From positions 517,969-581,968 of the forward strand of contig NZ_FNYJ01000003.1 in NCBI RefSeq assembly GCF_900108875.1: a stretch of DNA of 64,000 bases, in the 5' to 3' direction. The DNA comes from Pseudomonas sp. NFR16. Its GTDB lineage: Bacteria > Pseudomonadota > Gammaproteobacteria > Pseudomonadales > Pseudomonadaceae. The notes under the pieces were generated by a model that searched no databases, was not told the origin of the DNA, and saw only the letters and a list, made by a program, of their open reading frames with translations. The stretch's first letter is position 1. Each line of letters begins with the position of its first letter. The position numbers and the translations under genes are program-made. Shown here in pieces: positions 1-9,076 of this stretch.

Positions 1-1173
1 GTCACCGGCCTGATTCTGTCCGGCGGTGGCGCTCGCGCGGCCTATCAGGTCGGCGTACTGGCGGGTATCGCCGACCTGCTGCCCGCGGGTGCGCAAAACC
101 CTTTTCCGGTCATCGTCGGCACGTCGGCTGGCGCCATCAACGCCGTCAAGCTGGCCAGCGGCGCGGCGCATTTTCGGACCGCCATTCACGAGCTGACCCT
201 GTTCTGGCAGAGCTTTCGCAGTCATCAGGTGTTGCGCAGCGACTGGGCCGGGGTCATGCGCCAGGCATCGCGGTTTTTTGTCCGCAGCCTCTTGGGGATC
301 GGCCGCAAACAGGTGCCAGTGGCGCTGCTCGACAGCTCTCCGCTCAAGGAACTGCTCACCGAACGGCTGAATCTGGCCGGCATCGAGGCGGCCATCAACG
401 ACCGGCATCTTCGCGCCGTGGCAGTCACCGCGTTCGGCTACGAATCAGGTCAAGCGGTCACCTTTTATCAGGGCAAGGGCACCATCGACGCCTGGCTGCG
501 CCATCGGCGTATCGGTCAGCCGACGCAACTGACGGTGGATCATCTGCTGGCCAGTTCCGCGATCCCGTTGCTGTTCGCCCCGGTCAAGCTTGAGCACGAG
601 TATTTCGGCGACGGCGCCGTGCGGCAGTCGGCTCCGATCAGCCCGGCCTTGCACCTGGGCGCCAATCGGGTGCTGGTCGTGGGTGTCAGCGGCAATCCAC
701 GCGGACCGGGCGCGAACAAGCCCGTTCACCGGGCCGTGAGTGGCGCACAGCCGAGCCTTGCGCAGATCAGCGGGCACATGCTCAACAGCACGTTTATCGA
801 CAGCCTTGAAAGCGATATCGAATTGCTCGAGCGTTTGAATCTGTTGAGCCGCATGCTGCCCCCGAGCATGCCTCATCAGCCATCGCCGCAGATTTCCGAG
901 CAGCCCACGCCGGTTCAGTCGCTGGCGCCGGTGGAGGTATTGGTGATCTCGCCCAGTCAGCCGCTCGATGAAATTGCTGCCCGACATCGCCGGGAACTGC
1001 CAGCAGCCTTGCGCACGTTTCTGCGAGGTCCGGGCGCGACCAAGACCAGCGGGGCAGGGGTGCTGAGTTATCTGTTGTTCGAGTCGGGGTATTGCAGCGA
1101 ATTGATCGAACTGGGCCGACGCGATGCGATGGCCCAGAAGGAACAGCTGATGAAGTTTCTGCGTCTGGATTGA
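1..1173 (+). CDS. Patatin-like phospholipase (5' end missing)
   Basis: Predicted lipid acyl hydrolase of the patatin family, which uses a Ser-Asp dyad. The reading frame is open from base 1, so the start lies upstream of the window and the visible part is 390 codons. The oxyanion-hole motif SGGGAR is at visible residues 7-12, the nucleophile elbow GTSAG has its serine at visible residue 42, and the Asp-Gly-Ala motif has Asp at about residue 204. The C-terminal third (from about residue 260) carries the 'IDSLESDIELLERLNLL' stretch often seen in bacterial members. No other gene is visible on its upstream side, so operon context is unknown. Substrate cannot be told from sequence. Confidence 0.9.
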   Translation, partial: VTGLILSGGGARAAYQVGVLAGIADLLPAGAQNPFPVIVGTSAGAINAVKLASGAAHFRTAIHELTLFWQSFRSHQVLRSDWAGVMRQASRFFVRSLLGIGRKQVPVALLDSSPLKELLTERLNLAGIEAAINDRHLRAVAVTAFGYESGQAVTFYQGKGTIDAWLRHRRIGQPTQLTVDHLLASSAIPLLFAPVKLEHEYFGDGAVRQSAPISPALHLGANRVLVVGVSGNPRGPGANKPVHRAVSGAQPSLAQISGHMLNSTFIDSLESDIELLERLNLLSRMLPPSMPHQPSPQISEQPTPVQSLAPVEVLVISPSQPLDEIAARHRRELPAALRTFLRGPGATKTSGAGVLSYLLFESGYCSELIELGRRDAMAQKEQLMKFLRLD

Positions 1174-1264
1174 AGTGTCTGCGGACTCTGTGAGTGTGAG
1201 CTTGCTCGGGGCTGCCATCGGACGAAGACTGATTTCCGTCCACTGCCGAAATAAGCCCTGGCCT

Positions 1265-1330
1265 CTTCCCGGCTGAAGCCGGTCCTACAGACGCTGCAAG
1301 CTTTCCGTAGGACCGGCTTTAGCCGGGAAG
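1265..1330. repeat. REP inverted pair (GTAGGACCGGCTT family)
   Basis: Two 24-base units face each other: 1265-1288 reads CTTCCCGGCTGAAGCCGGTC plus CTAC, and 1307-1330 is its near-exact reverse complement. The same unit recurs at 18988-19063 (a pair) and 23526-23549 (single). This is a repetitive extragenic palindrome pair in the gap between the phospholipase and pirin genes. It can form a hairpin and may act as a transcript end or a nuclease barrier. Confidence 0.85.
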
Positions 1331-1429
1331 GCGTCGGGTGTTACGCCGTTGATCGAAGGCGTTAAACACAGTTGCCTTACTCCCTCAGGTCAGGCGTTCC
1401 CGGCAGCATCAGCGGCGTCTCGCAATCGG

Positions 1430-2284
1430 CTACGCCGTGAGTTTGTCATCCCTGAAATCGCGCAACGCTTGCTCGATCTCTTCGCGGCTGTTCATGACGA
1501 ACGGGCCGTATTGGACGATCGGTTCGCGCAGCGGTTTGCCGGCGATCAGCATCACCTTGGTGTCCACTGCTGCCGTCAGTTGCAGCTCGCCGTTTTCCGA
1601 CAGCCTTGCCAGACGACTCTTGCCCAGTGTCTGAGGCTGTCCGGCGATCTCTATTTCGCCTTCGTACACATAAAGCAGCACTCGATGACCTTCCGGTACG
1701 CGCGGGCTGACGGTCGAGCCTGCCGGCATATGGAAGTCGAAGTAATGCGGTTCGGTATCAGGCCGCTGCACGGCGCCTGCCTGACGGGTCTGACCGTCGT
1801 CGAACTGACCGGCAATCACGATCACCTCGACACCGTTCTGCGTGGTGACACGAGGAATGCGTTCGGGCTGGATGTCGTCGTAACCGGCGTCGCCCATCTT
1901 CGACTTGCCCGGCAAATTCAGCCACAGCTGGAAACCGCGCATCAGGCCTTCTTCCTGCTCGGGCATTTCGCTGTGGATCACGCCGCGTGCGGCGGTCATC
2001 CATTGCACGCCACCGCCTTGCAGCAGGCCGACGTTGCCCATGTGGTCCTCATGGCGCATGCGGCCTTCGAGCATGTACGTCACGGTTTCGAAGCCACGAT
2101 GCGGGTGTGGCGGAAAGCCTGCGATGTAGTCGTCGGCTTTATCCGAACCGAATTCATCGAGCATCAGGAACGGGTCGAAGAGTTCGACGCCCGGGCCGCC
2201 AAAGACCCGTGTCAGTTTGACGCCAGCGCCGTCCGAAGTCGGCTGGCCGGCCTGGATCGACAGCACTTTACGAAATTGAGTCAT
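1430..2284 (-). CDS. Pirin family protein (cupin, quercetinase-like)
   Basis: Pirin-type bicupin of 284 residues. The metal-binding pattern of human pirin is present: His60 and His62 in the HPHRGFET motif, His104 and Glu106 in GVIHSEMP. The family includes iron-binding regulators and quercetin 2,3-dioxygenases, so the exact role is open. I chose the ATG at 2284 because GGAG lies about 8 bases upstream. A GTG three codons earlier overlaps that ribosome site and is less likely. The gene stands alone, with REP elements on both sides. Confidence 0.9.
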   Translation of the reverse strand: MTQFRKVLSIQAGQPTSDGAGVKLTRVFGGPGVELFDPFLMLDEFGSDKADDYIAGFPPHPHRGFETVTYMLEGRMRHEDHMGNVGLLQGGGVQWMTAARGVIHSEMPEQEEGLMRGFQLWLNLPGKSKMGDAGYDDIQPERIPRVTTQNGVEVIVIAGQFDDGQTRQAGAVQRPDTEPHYFDFHMPAGSTVSPRVPEGHRVLLYVYEGEIEIAGQPQTLGKSRLARLSENGELQLTAAVDTKVMLIAGKPLREPIVQYGPFVMNSREEIEQALRDFRDDKLTA

Positions 2285-2391
2285 GAGGCTCACTCCAGAA
2301 CAGGTGGGAATGACGCCTATGGTATGCCTGTTGATGCGATGGATGGGTGACGTTTTTGCGAGGGATTAATCGATTTTATAGATTGTTCACC

Positions 2392-2479
2392 GTAGGAACG
2401 TGCTTGCCCGCGAACGCGTTCAGTCAGTCGGCATCGGTGTGCCGCAAAAACCTGCAATCGCGTGCAAGCACGCTCCTAC
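2392..2479. repeat. REP inverted pair (GCTTGCCCGCGA family)
   Basis: Two facing copies: 2392-2413 ending in GCTTGCCCGCGA and 2458-2479, TCGCGTGCAAGCACGCTCCT plus AC. They are separated by 44 bases. This second REP family also occurs at 57564-57647, 63049-63135 and inside the arrays near 23.6 and 42.6 kb. It sits just beyond the 3' end of mlaA. Confidence 0.8.
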
Positions 2480-2492
2480 GAGAGGGCTGGGG

Positions 2493-3296
2493 TTATTCCG
2501 AAATCTGCAACTTCCTCGCTTCGGTATACACGTACCGCACCTTCTCGTACTCGAACGGCGAATCCATCTGGCCGTATCGGAAGCTGGTGGAGTAGCGGCG
2601 GTCGATCGCGCGCAGCAGGTACAGCTCAGGATGGTCCTGACTGACCTGCGCTACGTTAAGGAAGTTGATCTGCGATTCGGCCGTGAAGTCGAACGCCAGA
2701 CCACCGGTGTCGCGGAAGTTGGACGGCCCCAGGATCGGCAATACGAAGTACGGGCCGGCAGGCACGCCGTAGAAGCCCAGCGTCTGGCCGAAGTCTTCGC
2801 TCTGCTTGGGCAGGCCCATTTTGGTGGCCGGGTCCCACAGCCCGGCGATGCCCAGCGTGGTGTTGATGATCAGGCGTCCGGTGGTTTCCATCGAGCGCTT
2901 GCCTTTGAACTGCAGCAGGCTGTTCACCAGATTGGGGATATCGCCCAGGTTGCTGAAGAAGTTGCTCACGCCGGTGCGAACGAAGCTTGGGGTGATGTAC
3001 TTGTAGCCGTTGACCACCGGCAGGAATACCCACTCGTCGAAGCGGTAGTTGAAGTGGTAGACCCGGCGGTTCCAGGACTCCAGCGGGTCGTACACATTCA
3101 GGGCGTTGAGCGAGGAGCGCTCGAACTCCTGGGCGTCGAGGCCCGGATTGAATTTCAGCGACTTCAATGGCTCGGTGAAACCGTCCGGATTGTCGACGCG
3201 TTGCACCGGCGCGGCCTTGGAGACGATGGGAGCGTCGTCGGCATGAGCCACGCCTGCACACAGCAGGGCAGCGATAAGCAATAGACGTTTAGCCAC
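2493..3296 (-). CDS. mlaA: MlaA/VacJ family outer-membrane lipid asymmetry protein
   Basis: 267-residue MlaA family protein. MlaA is the outer-membrane component of the Mla pathway, which removes misplaced phospholipids from the outer leaflet and hands them to periplasmic MlaC. Typical stretches are visible: NRRVYHFNYRFDEW, the NFFSNLGDIPNLVNSLLQFK region and a GPYFVLPILGPSNFRDT block. The N-terminus has a signal peptide (LLLIAALLCAGVAHA), but the only cysteine there has Ala-Leu-Leu before it, a poor lipobox, so lipidation is uncertain. The start is a GTG preceded by GGAG. It overlaps the end of the upstream hydrolase gene by 8 bases, so the two are probably co-transcribed. The other Mla genes are not in the window. 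Confidence 0.92.
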   Translation of the reverse strand: MAKRLLLIAALLCAGVAHADDAPIVSKAAPVQRVDNPDGFTEPLKSLKFNPGLDAQEFERSSLNALNVYDPLESWNRRVYHFNYRFDEWVFLPVVNGYKYITPSFVRTGVSNFFSNLGDIPNLVNSLLQFKGKRSMETTGRLIINTTLGIAGLWDPATKMGLPKQSEDFGQTLGFYGVPAGPYFVLPILGPSNFRDTGGLAFDFTAESQINFLNVAQVSQDHPELYLLRAIDRRYSTSFRYGQMDSPFEYEKVRYVYTEARKLQISE

Positions 3297-4587
3297 GGAA
3301 AAACTCCAGCATGGCGTCGCTGTTGACGCGATAGTTCATGTTGCCGCAATGACCGCCGTAGGGATAAACGGTCAAGCGATCGCCAAAGGTCTTGCGCAGG
3401 AATCCGAGGTCGCCAGGGCCGAGGATCACGTCATCGGCGTTGTGCATCACGGCGATTTTCTTGCTGGTGCTCAGGTAATCCTTCAGCGCGTACAGACTGA
3501 CCTGATCGACCAGTTGCAACAGGCTGCCGCCGTCAGTGCGCGCACGCCACATCGGGATGACTTGCTCGGTGACGTAGCAGTCGAAGTCGCATTGCAGCGC
3601 ACGCTTGAGGAACGGCGTGAGGCTGGTGCCTTCGCTGATCGGGGTTTTCGGCGGCGTAATCAGGCCGCGTCGATTGATCAGGTCCGAGGTGAACGCGATG
3701 TCGGCGGCAGAGAAGCGGAAGGACGTGCCGATCAGCATCGCCATCTGTTCGTTGGACAAGTGCTGTTTGGACTGTTGGAAGTCATAGAGCAGCGCATCGT
3801 TGAGGTCGATGTAGCCTTTCTCGCGGAAGTAGCGCGTCAGTTTCTGCAACACCAGTTCATAGAATGTGGTGCTGTTGGTGATGCCTTTAACCTCGGTCTG
3901 AACCATTTTGTCCAGGTTGGTGATCGAGGTGTAGAGGTTCACTGGCGGGTTGATCAGCAGCACTTTCTTGAAATTGAAGCTGCGACGGGTCTCGTCCAGC
4001 TTGCTGACGAACGCTGCGTCCAGCGCCCCGAGGCTGTAACCGGTGAGGTAATACTCGGTGACCTGAAGTTTGTTCTGCTGGGCACGCACCGCCTGCATCA
4101 CCCGATACAAGTCCTCAGCGTCTTCCTTGGTCACGCCTGGCGTGGCAAAGCGTGAGGCAGCGCTCATGAAGTCGTAGCTGGTTGGCGACGAGAGCTGAAC
4201 GACGTTGTATCCGGCTCCGTAATAAAGCCGCTTCAGGTATTCGTTGAGCGTGCTGTTGTAAGGAGCACCTGTGCCCGCGATAAGGAAGATCAGCGGGGCA
4301 GGGTGGTCCTGTCTGGCGAGGCGATAACGCAGTTTTTTAACGGCCCAGAAGTTGTCCGGCAGCGTGAACTCGCGCTCGGGGCGCAGCGTCAGGCTGTAAT
4401 CGTCCTGATCGATGTCGGCGTCTTCAGGCACCTTGGCACGCAAATCCGGTGGGGTCGTGGCGATCGTCGCTTCGAACGGATTGGTCAAGGGGAAGCCATA
4501 GCTGGACGGGTCGATGTCGACCGCCATCACGGACGCACTCAAAAACAGGCCGCCGGAGAGGGCGGCGAGGCGTAGAAAACGAAGCAT
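3289..4587 (-). CDS. Secreted alpha/beta-hydrolase-fold protein upstream of mlaA
   Basis: 432 residues with an N-terminal signal peptide (about residues 1-22, ending SASVMA). An alpha/beta hydrolase nucleophile elbow, GYSLG, puts the serine at about residue 185. A late HNADDVILGPGD stretch could supply the acid, and a YGGHCG motif near the C-terminus the histidine. A GTGAPYNST motif about 80 residues before the elbow suits the oxyanion loop. The start ATG has AAGGGA 7 bases upstream. The 8-base overlap with mlaA indicates one transcript and suggests a job on envelope lipids. That link is inference, and the substrate is unknown. Confidence 0.8.
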   Translation of the reverse strand: MLRFLRLAALSGGLFLSASVMAVDIDPSSYGFPLTNPFEATIATTPPDLRAKVPEDADIDQDDYSLTLRPEREFTLPDNFWAVKKLRYRLARQDHPAPLIFLIAGTGAPYNSTLNEYLKRLYYGAGYNVVQLSSPTSYDFMSAASRFATPGVTKEDAEDLYRVMQAVRAQQNKLQVTEYYLTGYSLGALDAAFVSKLDETRRSFNFKKVLLINPPVNLYTSITNLDKMVQTEVKGITNSTTFYELVLQKLTRYFREKGYIDLNDALLYDFQQSKQHLSNEQMAMLIGTSFRFSAADIAFTSDLINRRGLITPPKTPISEGTSLTPFLKRALQCDFDCYVTEQVIPMWRARTDGGSLLQLVDQVSLYALKDYLSTSKKIAVMHNADDVILGPGDLGFLRKTFGDRLTVYPYGGHCGNMNYRVNSDAMLEFFRG

Positions 4588-4824
4588 GACTGAATCCCTT
4601 GGGAAAGAAGTGCTGTTGAGATACGCAGGCTATGACACAGGGGGAGTGCGAAAAGTGCCGTAGTGGCATTCTGCATTATTTACCGCGCTGCCCCGTACAA
4701 ATCCTAGGCGACAATACACGTTCTGGCTCGGATGGCGTGTGCGTATGTGCTTTTAATGCATACCGGTACGTATCCCGTGCTGCCAGCGGCTATGCTGGGC
4801 GTCGTTTTTCGTCAGGAGCGTTCC

Positions 4825-5184
4825 GTGTCGCATCGTTTGCCGCTGTTTTTAGCGTTTATTGCACTGGCTCTCTGGCTGGCCGCCAGTTACGGCCTGCGCT
4901 ACGGGTTGATGGAGGAGGTGCGATGGGTCGGTTTGTGTGCCGACGGTGCTTCGCAATGGCAATGTGTTGTGCGGGCGAAACTGGGGCTGTTGATCCATTT
5001 CGGCGTGTTCGGCTGGGGCGCGCTGATCGTGTCGCTGGTCGCGTTTTTCGTTCCGCGAGGCCGCGGCCGCGGGCTGGCCATCGTAGGATTGCTGCTGGGC
5101 GTGTTGGCGCTGGTGCTGTACACGGCCAGTCTGGCGGTGTTCGCGGTGGTGATTGCGGGGTTGCGGTTGGTGCGGGCGCGGTGA
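4825..5184 (+). CDS. Small integral membrane protein, unknown function
   Basis: 119 residues from a GTG start with AGGAG six bases upstream; an in-frame ATG at 4732 lacks a ribosome site. Three hydrophobic segments are visible: an N-terminal one (LPLFLAFIALALWLAASYG), a middle one beginning LGLLIHFGVFGWGALIVS and a C-terminal one (GLLLGVLALVLYTASLAVF). A loop with two cysteines (CADGASQWQC) separates the first two and could form a periplasmic disulfide. I do not recognise a named family. It is divergent from the hydrolase-mlaA pair. Confidence 0.75.
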   Translation: MSHRLPLFLAFIALALWLAASYGLRYGLMEEVRWVGLCADGASQWQCVVRAKLGLLIHFGVFGWGALIVSLVAFFVPRGRGRGLAIVGLLLGVLALVLYTASLAVFAVVIAGLRLVRAR

Positions 5185-5283
5185 TCCGCTTTTGATTCTG
5201 CCGAGAGGGCGCAGGCGCCTTGCTTGCAGGCGATCTGCCCGGGGTCGCGTTCGACCGCAGCAACTCCAAACGCCAGACAGCAT

Positions 5284-5307
5284 AAAGGGGAGCCGAGGCT
5301 CCCCTTT
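5284..5307 (+). terminator. Hairpin, probable terminator of the small membrane protein gene
   Basis: Perfect 10-bp stem AAAGGGGAGC / GCTCCCCTTT with a CGAG loop, 100 bases beyond the stop codon at 5184. A weak T-run (CTCTTTTTTATTG) lies about 20 bases further on rather than directly after the stem. Confidence 0.6.
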
Positions 5308-5825
5308 AAATCGTTGCACGTGCTCTTTTTTATTGTTGTAGGGCGGTCTGTTGTTGTTTTTGGCAACCGGTCCCTCTACAGCGTCTTCAGTGGTCCCCAT
5401 CCGGGACACAAGAGCAAACGTATTTTTTTGAGCGCTGATCTGCTTCGATGCCTTCGTTTGGCGAAGTATCCAACCCGTTCTGGACGCTACCTGAAGGTAG
5501 TTTTATTGTTCTCGGTCGGGCTGTGAGGCGTGAGGCCTCTGTAAAGCACATCTACTCCAAAAAAATCTGTTGGCTGCGTCTCTGTACCGTTGTTCTTGTT
5601 ATGTCAGAGCCGATTCATCTTATTTTTATTGGGTTTTCACATTTTGTTCTTGTTATGCCAGAGATATAGCAGGTGCCGTGCCAACTTTTGCAAAGCCTTT
5701 AGAATCAATGGGTTGGTCTAGATAGGCCCTGGGAGCCCCCGTTCGACGTCGCTATTCTGTTTCCGTGTTACCCGCATTCTTATTTGGAATCGGTCCATCG
5801 GTAACACAATGTGTTCCTTGCCCCG
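5308..5825. other. AT-richer non-coding stretch
   Basis: About 520 bases with no credible gene, visibly lower in GC than its surroundings from about 5400 to 5760. It holds a short hairpin (CTACC-TGAA-GGTAG, 5487-5500) followed by TTTTATT, and a 19-base direct repeat at 5591-5609 and 5645-5663 that differs at one base. A small RNA is possible but unproven. Confidence 0.5.
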
Positions 5826-7430
5826 TCATCCCGCCGAACGCTCTGGATCGGGTAACAGCGGCGTTTCGGTTACCGCGACCGTGCGGGTGACCCGCAGACT
5901 GCGCCACAGCGCCAGGGTCATGACGGCACTGGCCGCCGCCCACGCCCAGGCCTGTGGATTGCTCAGCCCTTCACGAAACAACTGTGGAACGATGCCGATG
6001 CCGACGATGGACGCCAGCAGAGCGATCTCCCGGCATGGCGCGCGCACTGGCCGGAACAGATAAAAGAGGGCGGGCAACCACAGCGTTGGCGTCGCAAAGC
6101 TGCGATAGCGCGGGTCGAACACCATCGCCAGCATCATCACTGCCGCAGCGAAACCTGCCGCGCTCAGCCACCAGCCCGCGCGGCGTTCGAGAGCGTTGAA
6201 GGCGCGACCGCGCCAGCCGGTTCTTTCCGACAGGGACAGCGCGGCATGCACCAGCACCACCAGATTCAGGCCCACCAGCGCCGCCGCCCAGATGTACTCG
6301 CCCACGAAGCGGCTGTTCACGCGCGCCAGTTCGCCCCACGTGGCGATGCAGCAACCGCCGAACGCGGCCATCAACGGCAGCACCAGCGCCTGGCGGGCCT
6401 GGGCAGTCGGGCCTGCGATGGACAGCGCAAGCAGGCTGATCGCGCCACTTGTTGCCAACCAGTGCGGCCAGTACGGCAAGTTCGAAACCGGCCCGGCCAG
6501 CACGCCCTTTTCCTGGCGGTCGGCATCGAACAGCCCCCAGTAACCGCCCACCGCGCCCTCGGCCTCACGTTTCCACGGCTGGTCGAAGGCTTCGATCAGG
6601 TTGTAATGCCAGCCGTTCTGTTCAGCCATCGCCACAAAGCTGCGAATGAACCTCGCCTCATTGACCCGGCTCGGCAGTGCCGTTTCTCGCTGACGCCCCT
6701 CGCTTGGCCAACCGGTCTCGCCTATGACAATGTCCTTGGGCGCAAATGTGTGACCGAACACCTGACGGATCTGCGCGACATGGGCCAGCGCGTCATCGAT
6801 ACCGGTGGGGTCATCTTCCCAGTACGGCAGCAAATGGATCGTCAGGAAATCCACGGCCGGCGCGACTTCGGGATACTGCAGCCAGTATTCCCAGACATCG
6901 GCATAGGTGACCGGCTGCTTCACCTGGGCTTTGACCTGGCCGATCAGCCGGGCGAGTTGAGCGCCCGTCACTTCCTTGCGTAACAGGGTTTCGTTACCGA
7001 CGATGACAGAGGTGACAACGTCCGGTGCCTCATTGGCTGCCTTGATCAGAGCCGCGATTTCCTTCGCCGTGTCCACCGGATTGGCATTCACCCACGCCCC
7101 GAGCATGACTTTCAGACCGTGTCTGCGGGCGATCTCCGGAATCGCTTCCAGGCCTGTCATCGAGTACGTGCGGATGCATTCGAAACGCGTCGCCAGCAAG
7201 GCAAGGTCAGCGTCCATGCGTGCCGGGCGCAGGGTGAATGGCTGATCGAAAGGCGACTGATCCTTATCGAAGGGCGTGTAAGACGCGCATTGCAGTTTAT
7301 GGGTTGGCGTCGCGGCATCCGGCAGAACCACGGGCCGGCCCAGGCCATACCAGTAACCGCACATCACGATCAGCCCGATCAGACAGGAGAAGAGGTAAAG
7401 CACAACAGGCGAGCGGGAGGTGGCGGACAT
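5826..7430 (-). CDS. Membrane-anchored GH17-family beta-glucan hydrolase/transglycosylase
   Basis: 534 residues. One N-terminal membrane segment (about 9-29) is followed by a glycoside hydrolase family 17 catalytic domain (about 45-330) and a C-terminal half rich in hydrophobic segments. The two GH17 glutamates are clear: acid/base Glu147 in VIVGNETLL and nucleophile Glu238 in VIGETGWPSEG. Proteobacterial GH17 proteins of this layout are beta-1,3-glucan transglycosylases, and some databases call them beta-(1,6)-glucan synthase (NdvC-like). The role is probably remodelling of periplasmic or exported glucan. I start at the ATG at 7430; an in-frame TTG at 7469 is less likely. It is transcribed alone and divergently from betX. 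Confidence 0.85.
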   Translation of the reverse strand: MSATSRSPVVLYLFSCLIGLIVMCGYWYGLGRPVVLPDAATPTHKLQCASYTPFDKDQSPFDQPFTLRPARMDADLALLATRFECIRTYSMTGLEAIPEIARRHGLKVMLGAWVNANPVDTAKEIAALIKAANEAPDVVTSVIVGNETLLRKEVTGAQLARLIGQVKAQVKQPVTYADVWEYWLQYPEVAPAVDFLTIHLLPYWEDDPTGIDDALAHVAQIRQVFGHTFAPKDIVIGETGWPSEGRQRETALPSRVNEARFIRSFVAMAEQNGWHYNLIEAFDQPWKREAEGAVGGYWGLFDADRQEKGVLAGPVSNLPYWPHWLATSGAISLLALSIAGPTAQARQALVLPLMAAFGGCCIATWGELARVNSRFVGEYIWAAALVGLNLVVLVHAALSLSERTGWRGRAFNALERRAGWWLSAAGFAAAVMMLAMVFDPRYRSFATPTLWLPALFYLFRPVRAPCREIALLASIVGIGIVPQLFREGLSNPQAWAWAAASAVMTLALWRSLRVTRTVAVTETPLLPDPERSAG

Positions 7431-7932
7431 GATCGAGCCGAGAGGGGGCAGAAGGCCGCAGTCTAGCAAGACGGCGCCGTTACATCTGTGGGCGCGAGGC
7501 TCGTCGCACGATCCGCCGTGAACCGGCCATGAAACCTGGGATTGCGGTCATCGCTGACGCACCCTGAACGCCTGTTTTCAACCACTGCCTCGCAGCCCAT
7601 TGCGGGGATAACGACGCTTTTGGGAAAGGGAGTCAGGCGGGGTATTCGATTAACCATGCAATTTTCGGACGGACTGTTCCTCGTTTTACGACCTGTCTGT
7701 CGTTGATGGCCTGGTGATGTCGTTTCCACCTGTTTGAGTGTCGCTGACAGGAAAGGCACAAGGTCGGTGGGGGCAGATGATCGGCTGGTCAACGCAGCGT
7801 GTGCAGCTGCGCAGGCAAGTGGTTGAAGCGTGAATGTCCTGCGATGCGCCAAATGCGGGCGCGGGCCGCGGACAAAAAAAACGTTAACGATTCCCGACGA
7901 CCGTCGGGTTCAGGACTACCGGGGAAGTAAAG
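7431..7932. other. Divergent intergenic region between GH17 gene and betX
   Basis: 500 bases without a supported gene. It must hold both divergent promoters. Directly upstream of betX there is an A-run, a GTTAAC sequence and a short dyad (CCCGA...TCGGG, around 7893-7908), then GGGGAAG as ribosome site. No recognisable regulator site was found. Confidence 0.5.
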
Positions 7933-8790
7933 ATGAAGATGCGAAAAATCCTGGGTGCGGGTGCCGCTCTGGCGCTTGCCATCAGTTCCACGCTGGCCCT
8001 TGCCGACACTAAACCGGAGCTGAGCATCGGCTATGTGGATGGCTGGTCCGACAGCGTTGCGACGACAAACGTGGCCGCCGAAGTGATCAAGGAAAAACTG
8101 GGCTACCCCGTGAAACTGCAGGCGGTCGCTGCCGGGATCATGTGGCAGGGCGTGGCAACCGGCAAACTGGACATGATGCTGTCCGCCTGGCTGCCTGTGA
8201 CCCACGGCGAGTACTGGACCAAGAACAAGGACAAGGTCACCGACTATGGTCCGAACTTCAAGGACGCGAAAATCGGCCTGATCGTGCCGGAGTACGTAAA
8301 AGCCAACTCGGTGGCTGATTTGAAGACCGATGAGTCTTTCAAGAAAAAAATCGTCGGTATCGACGCAGGCTCGGGCGTCATGATCAAGACCGATCAGGCG
8401 ATCAAAGACTACGGCCTGGACGGTTACAAACTGCAGGCAAGTTCGGGCGCCGGCATGATCGCCGAGCTGACCCGCGCCGAGAACAAGAAGGAATCCATTG
8501 CCGTGACCGGCTGGGTGCCTCACTGGATGTTCGCCAAATGGAAGCTGAAATTCCTGGAAGATCCAAAGGGCGTATACGGTGCAGCAGAAACCGTCGACAA
8601 CATCGGCAGCCTGGACCTGGCCAAGAAAGCGCCGGACGTGGCTGACTTCCTGAAAAAATTCCAGTGGACCAGCAAGGACGAGATCGGCGAGGTCATGCTC
8701 GCCATTCAGGACGGCGCCAAGCCTGAAGCAGCCGCCAAGGACTGGGTCGCCAAGCACCCTGACCGCGTAAAAGAGTGGACCGGTAAGTAA
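7933..8790 (+). CDS. betX: BetX, orphan glycine betaine-binding periplasmic protein
   Basis: 285-residue OpuAC/ProX-type substrate-binding protein with a signal peptide ending at about residue 24 (STLALA|DT). The betaine-binding fold is seen in 'SIGYVDGWSDSVATTNV', 'GIDAGSGVM' and 'AVTGWVPHWMF', whose aromatic residues typically cage the trimethylammonium group. No ATPase or permease gene adjoins it, and a terminator follows immediately. In P. aeruginosa the protein with this neighbourhood (before DUF485-actP) is BetX, an orphan betaine-binding protein that works with the Cbc transporter core. The symbol rests on that shared context and the family match. Confidence 0.9.
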   Translation: MKMRKILGAGAALALAISSTLALADTKPELSIGYVDGWSDSVATTNVAAEVIKEKLGYPVKLQAVAAGIMWQGVATGKLDMMLSAWLPVTHGEYWTKNKDKVTDYGPNFKDAKIGLIVPEYVKANSVADLKTDESFKKKIVGIDAGSGVMIKTDQAIKDYGLDGYKLQASSGAGMIAELTRAENKKESIAVTGWVPHWMFAKWKLKFLEDPKGVYGAAETVDNIGSLDLAKKAPDVADFLKKFQWTSKDEIGEVMLAIQDGAKPEAAAKDWVAKHPDRVKEWTGK

Positions 8791-8818
8791 ATCGCCACAA
8801 AGATTTAATCTGTACCCG

Positions 8819-8852
8819 AACCGCCTGGTGAGTGATCGCCAGGCGGTTTTTT
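8819..8852 (+). terminator. Intrinsic terminator of betX
   Basis: Stem CCGCCTGG (8821-8828) / CCAGGCGG (8839-8846), extended by AA/TT pairs, with a 10-base loop and followed by six T. It lies 28 bases after the betX stop and separates betX from the actP operon. Confidence 0.93.
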
Positions 8853-9076
8853 ATCGCCTGTCTGACGTAACCGGAGCACGCTCAACCTTCAATCCTGCAG
8901 GCCTGCCTGATACGCCACTTGCGCCAAACATGCCTCCGGTTTTCCGCCGGTGACGGAAAGTGCAGCTCCGCGCACATCAGCTAATGTCGTTCTAATACTA
9001 AGGTCGTCTGGAGTGCGGCTCAGAGCCGACTAAAGTGCAATACGTGACATCCATCTGTGCTGCGAGGACAAAAACA

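Noticed and set aside
2493..3296. MlaA as a typical lipoprotein
   Set aside because: The only N-terminal cysteine is preceded by Ala-Leu-Leu, a poor lipobox. A type I signal cleavage after AHA is equally possible, so lipidation was not claimed.
7463..7852. Open frame of 129 codons between the GH17 gene and betX
   Set aside because: No ribosome site, no recognisable domain and unusual composition; it lies in the expected divergent promoter region.
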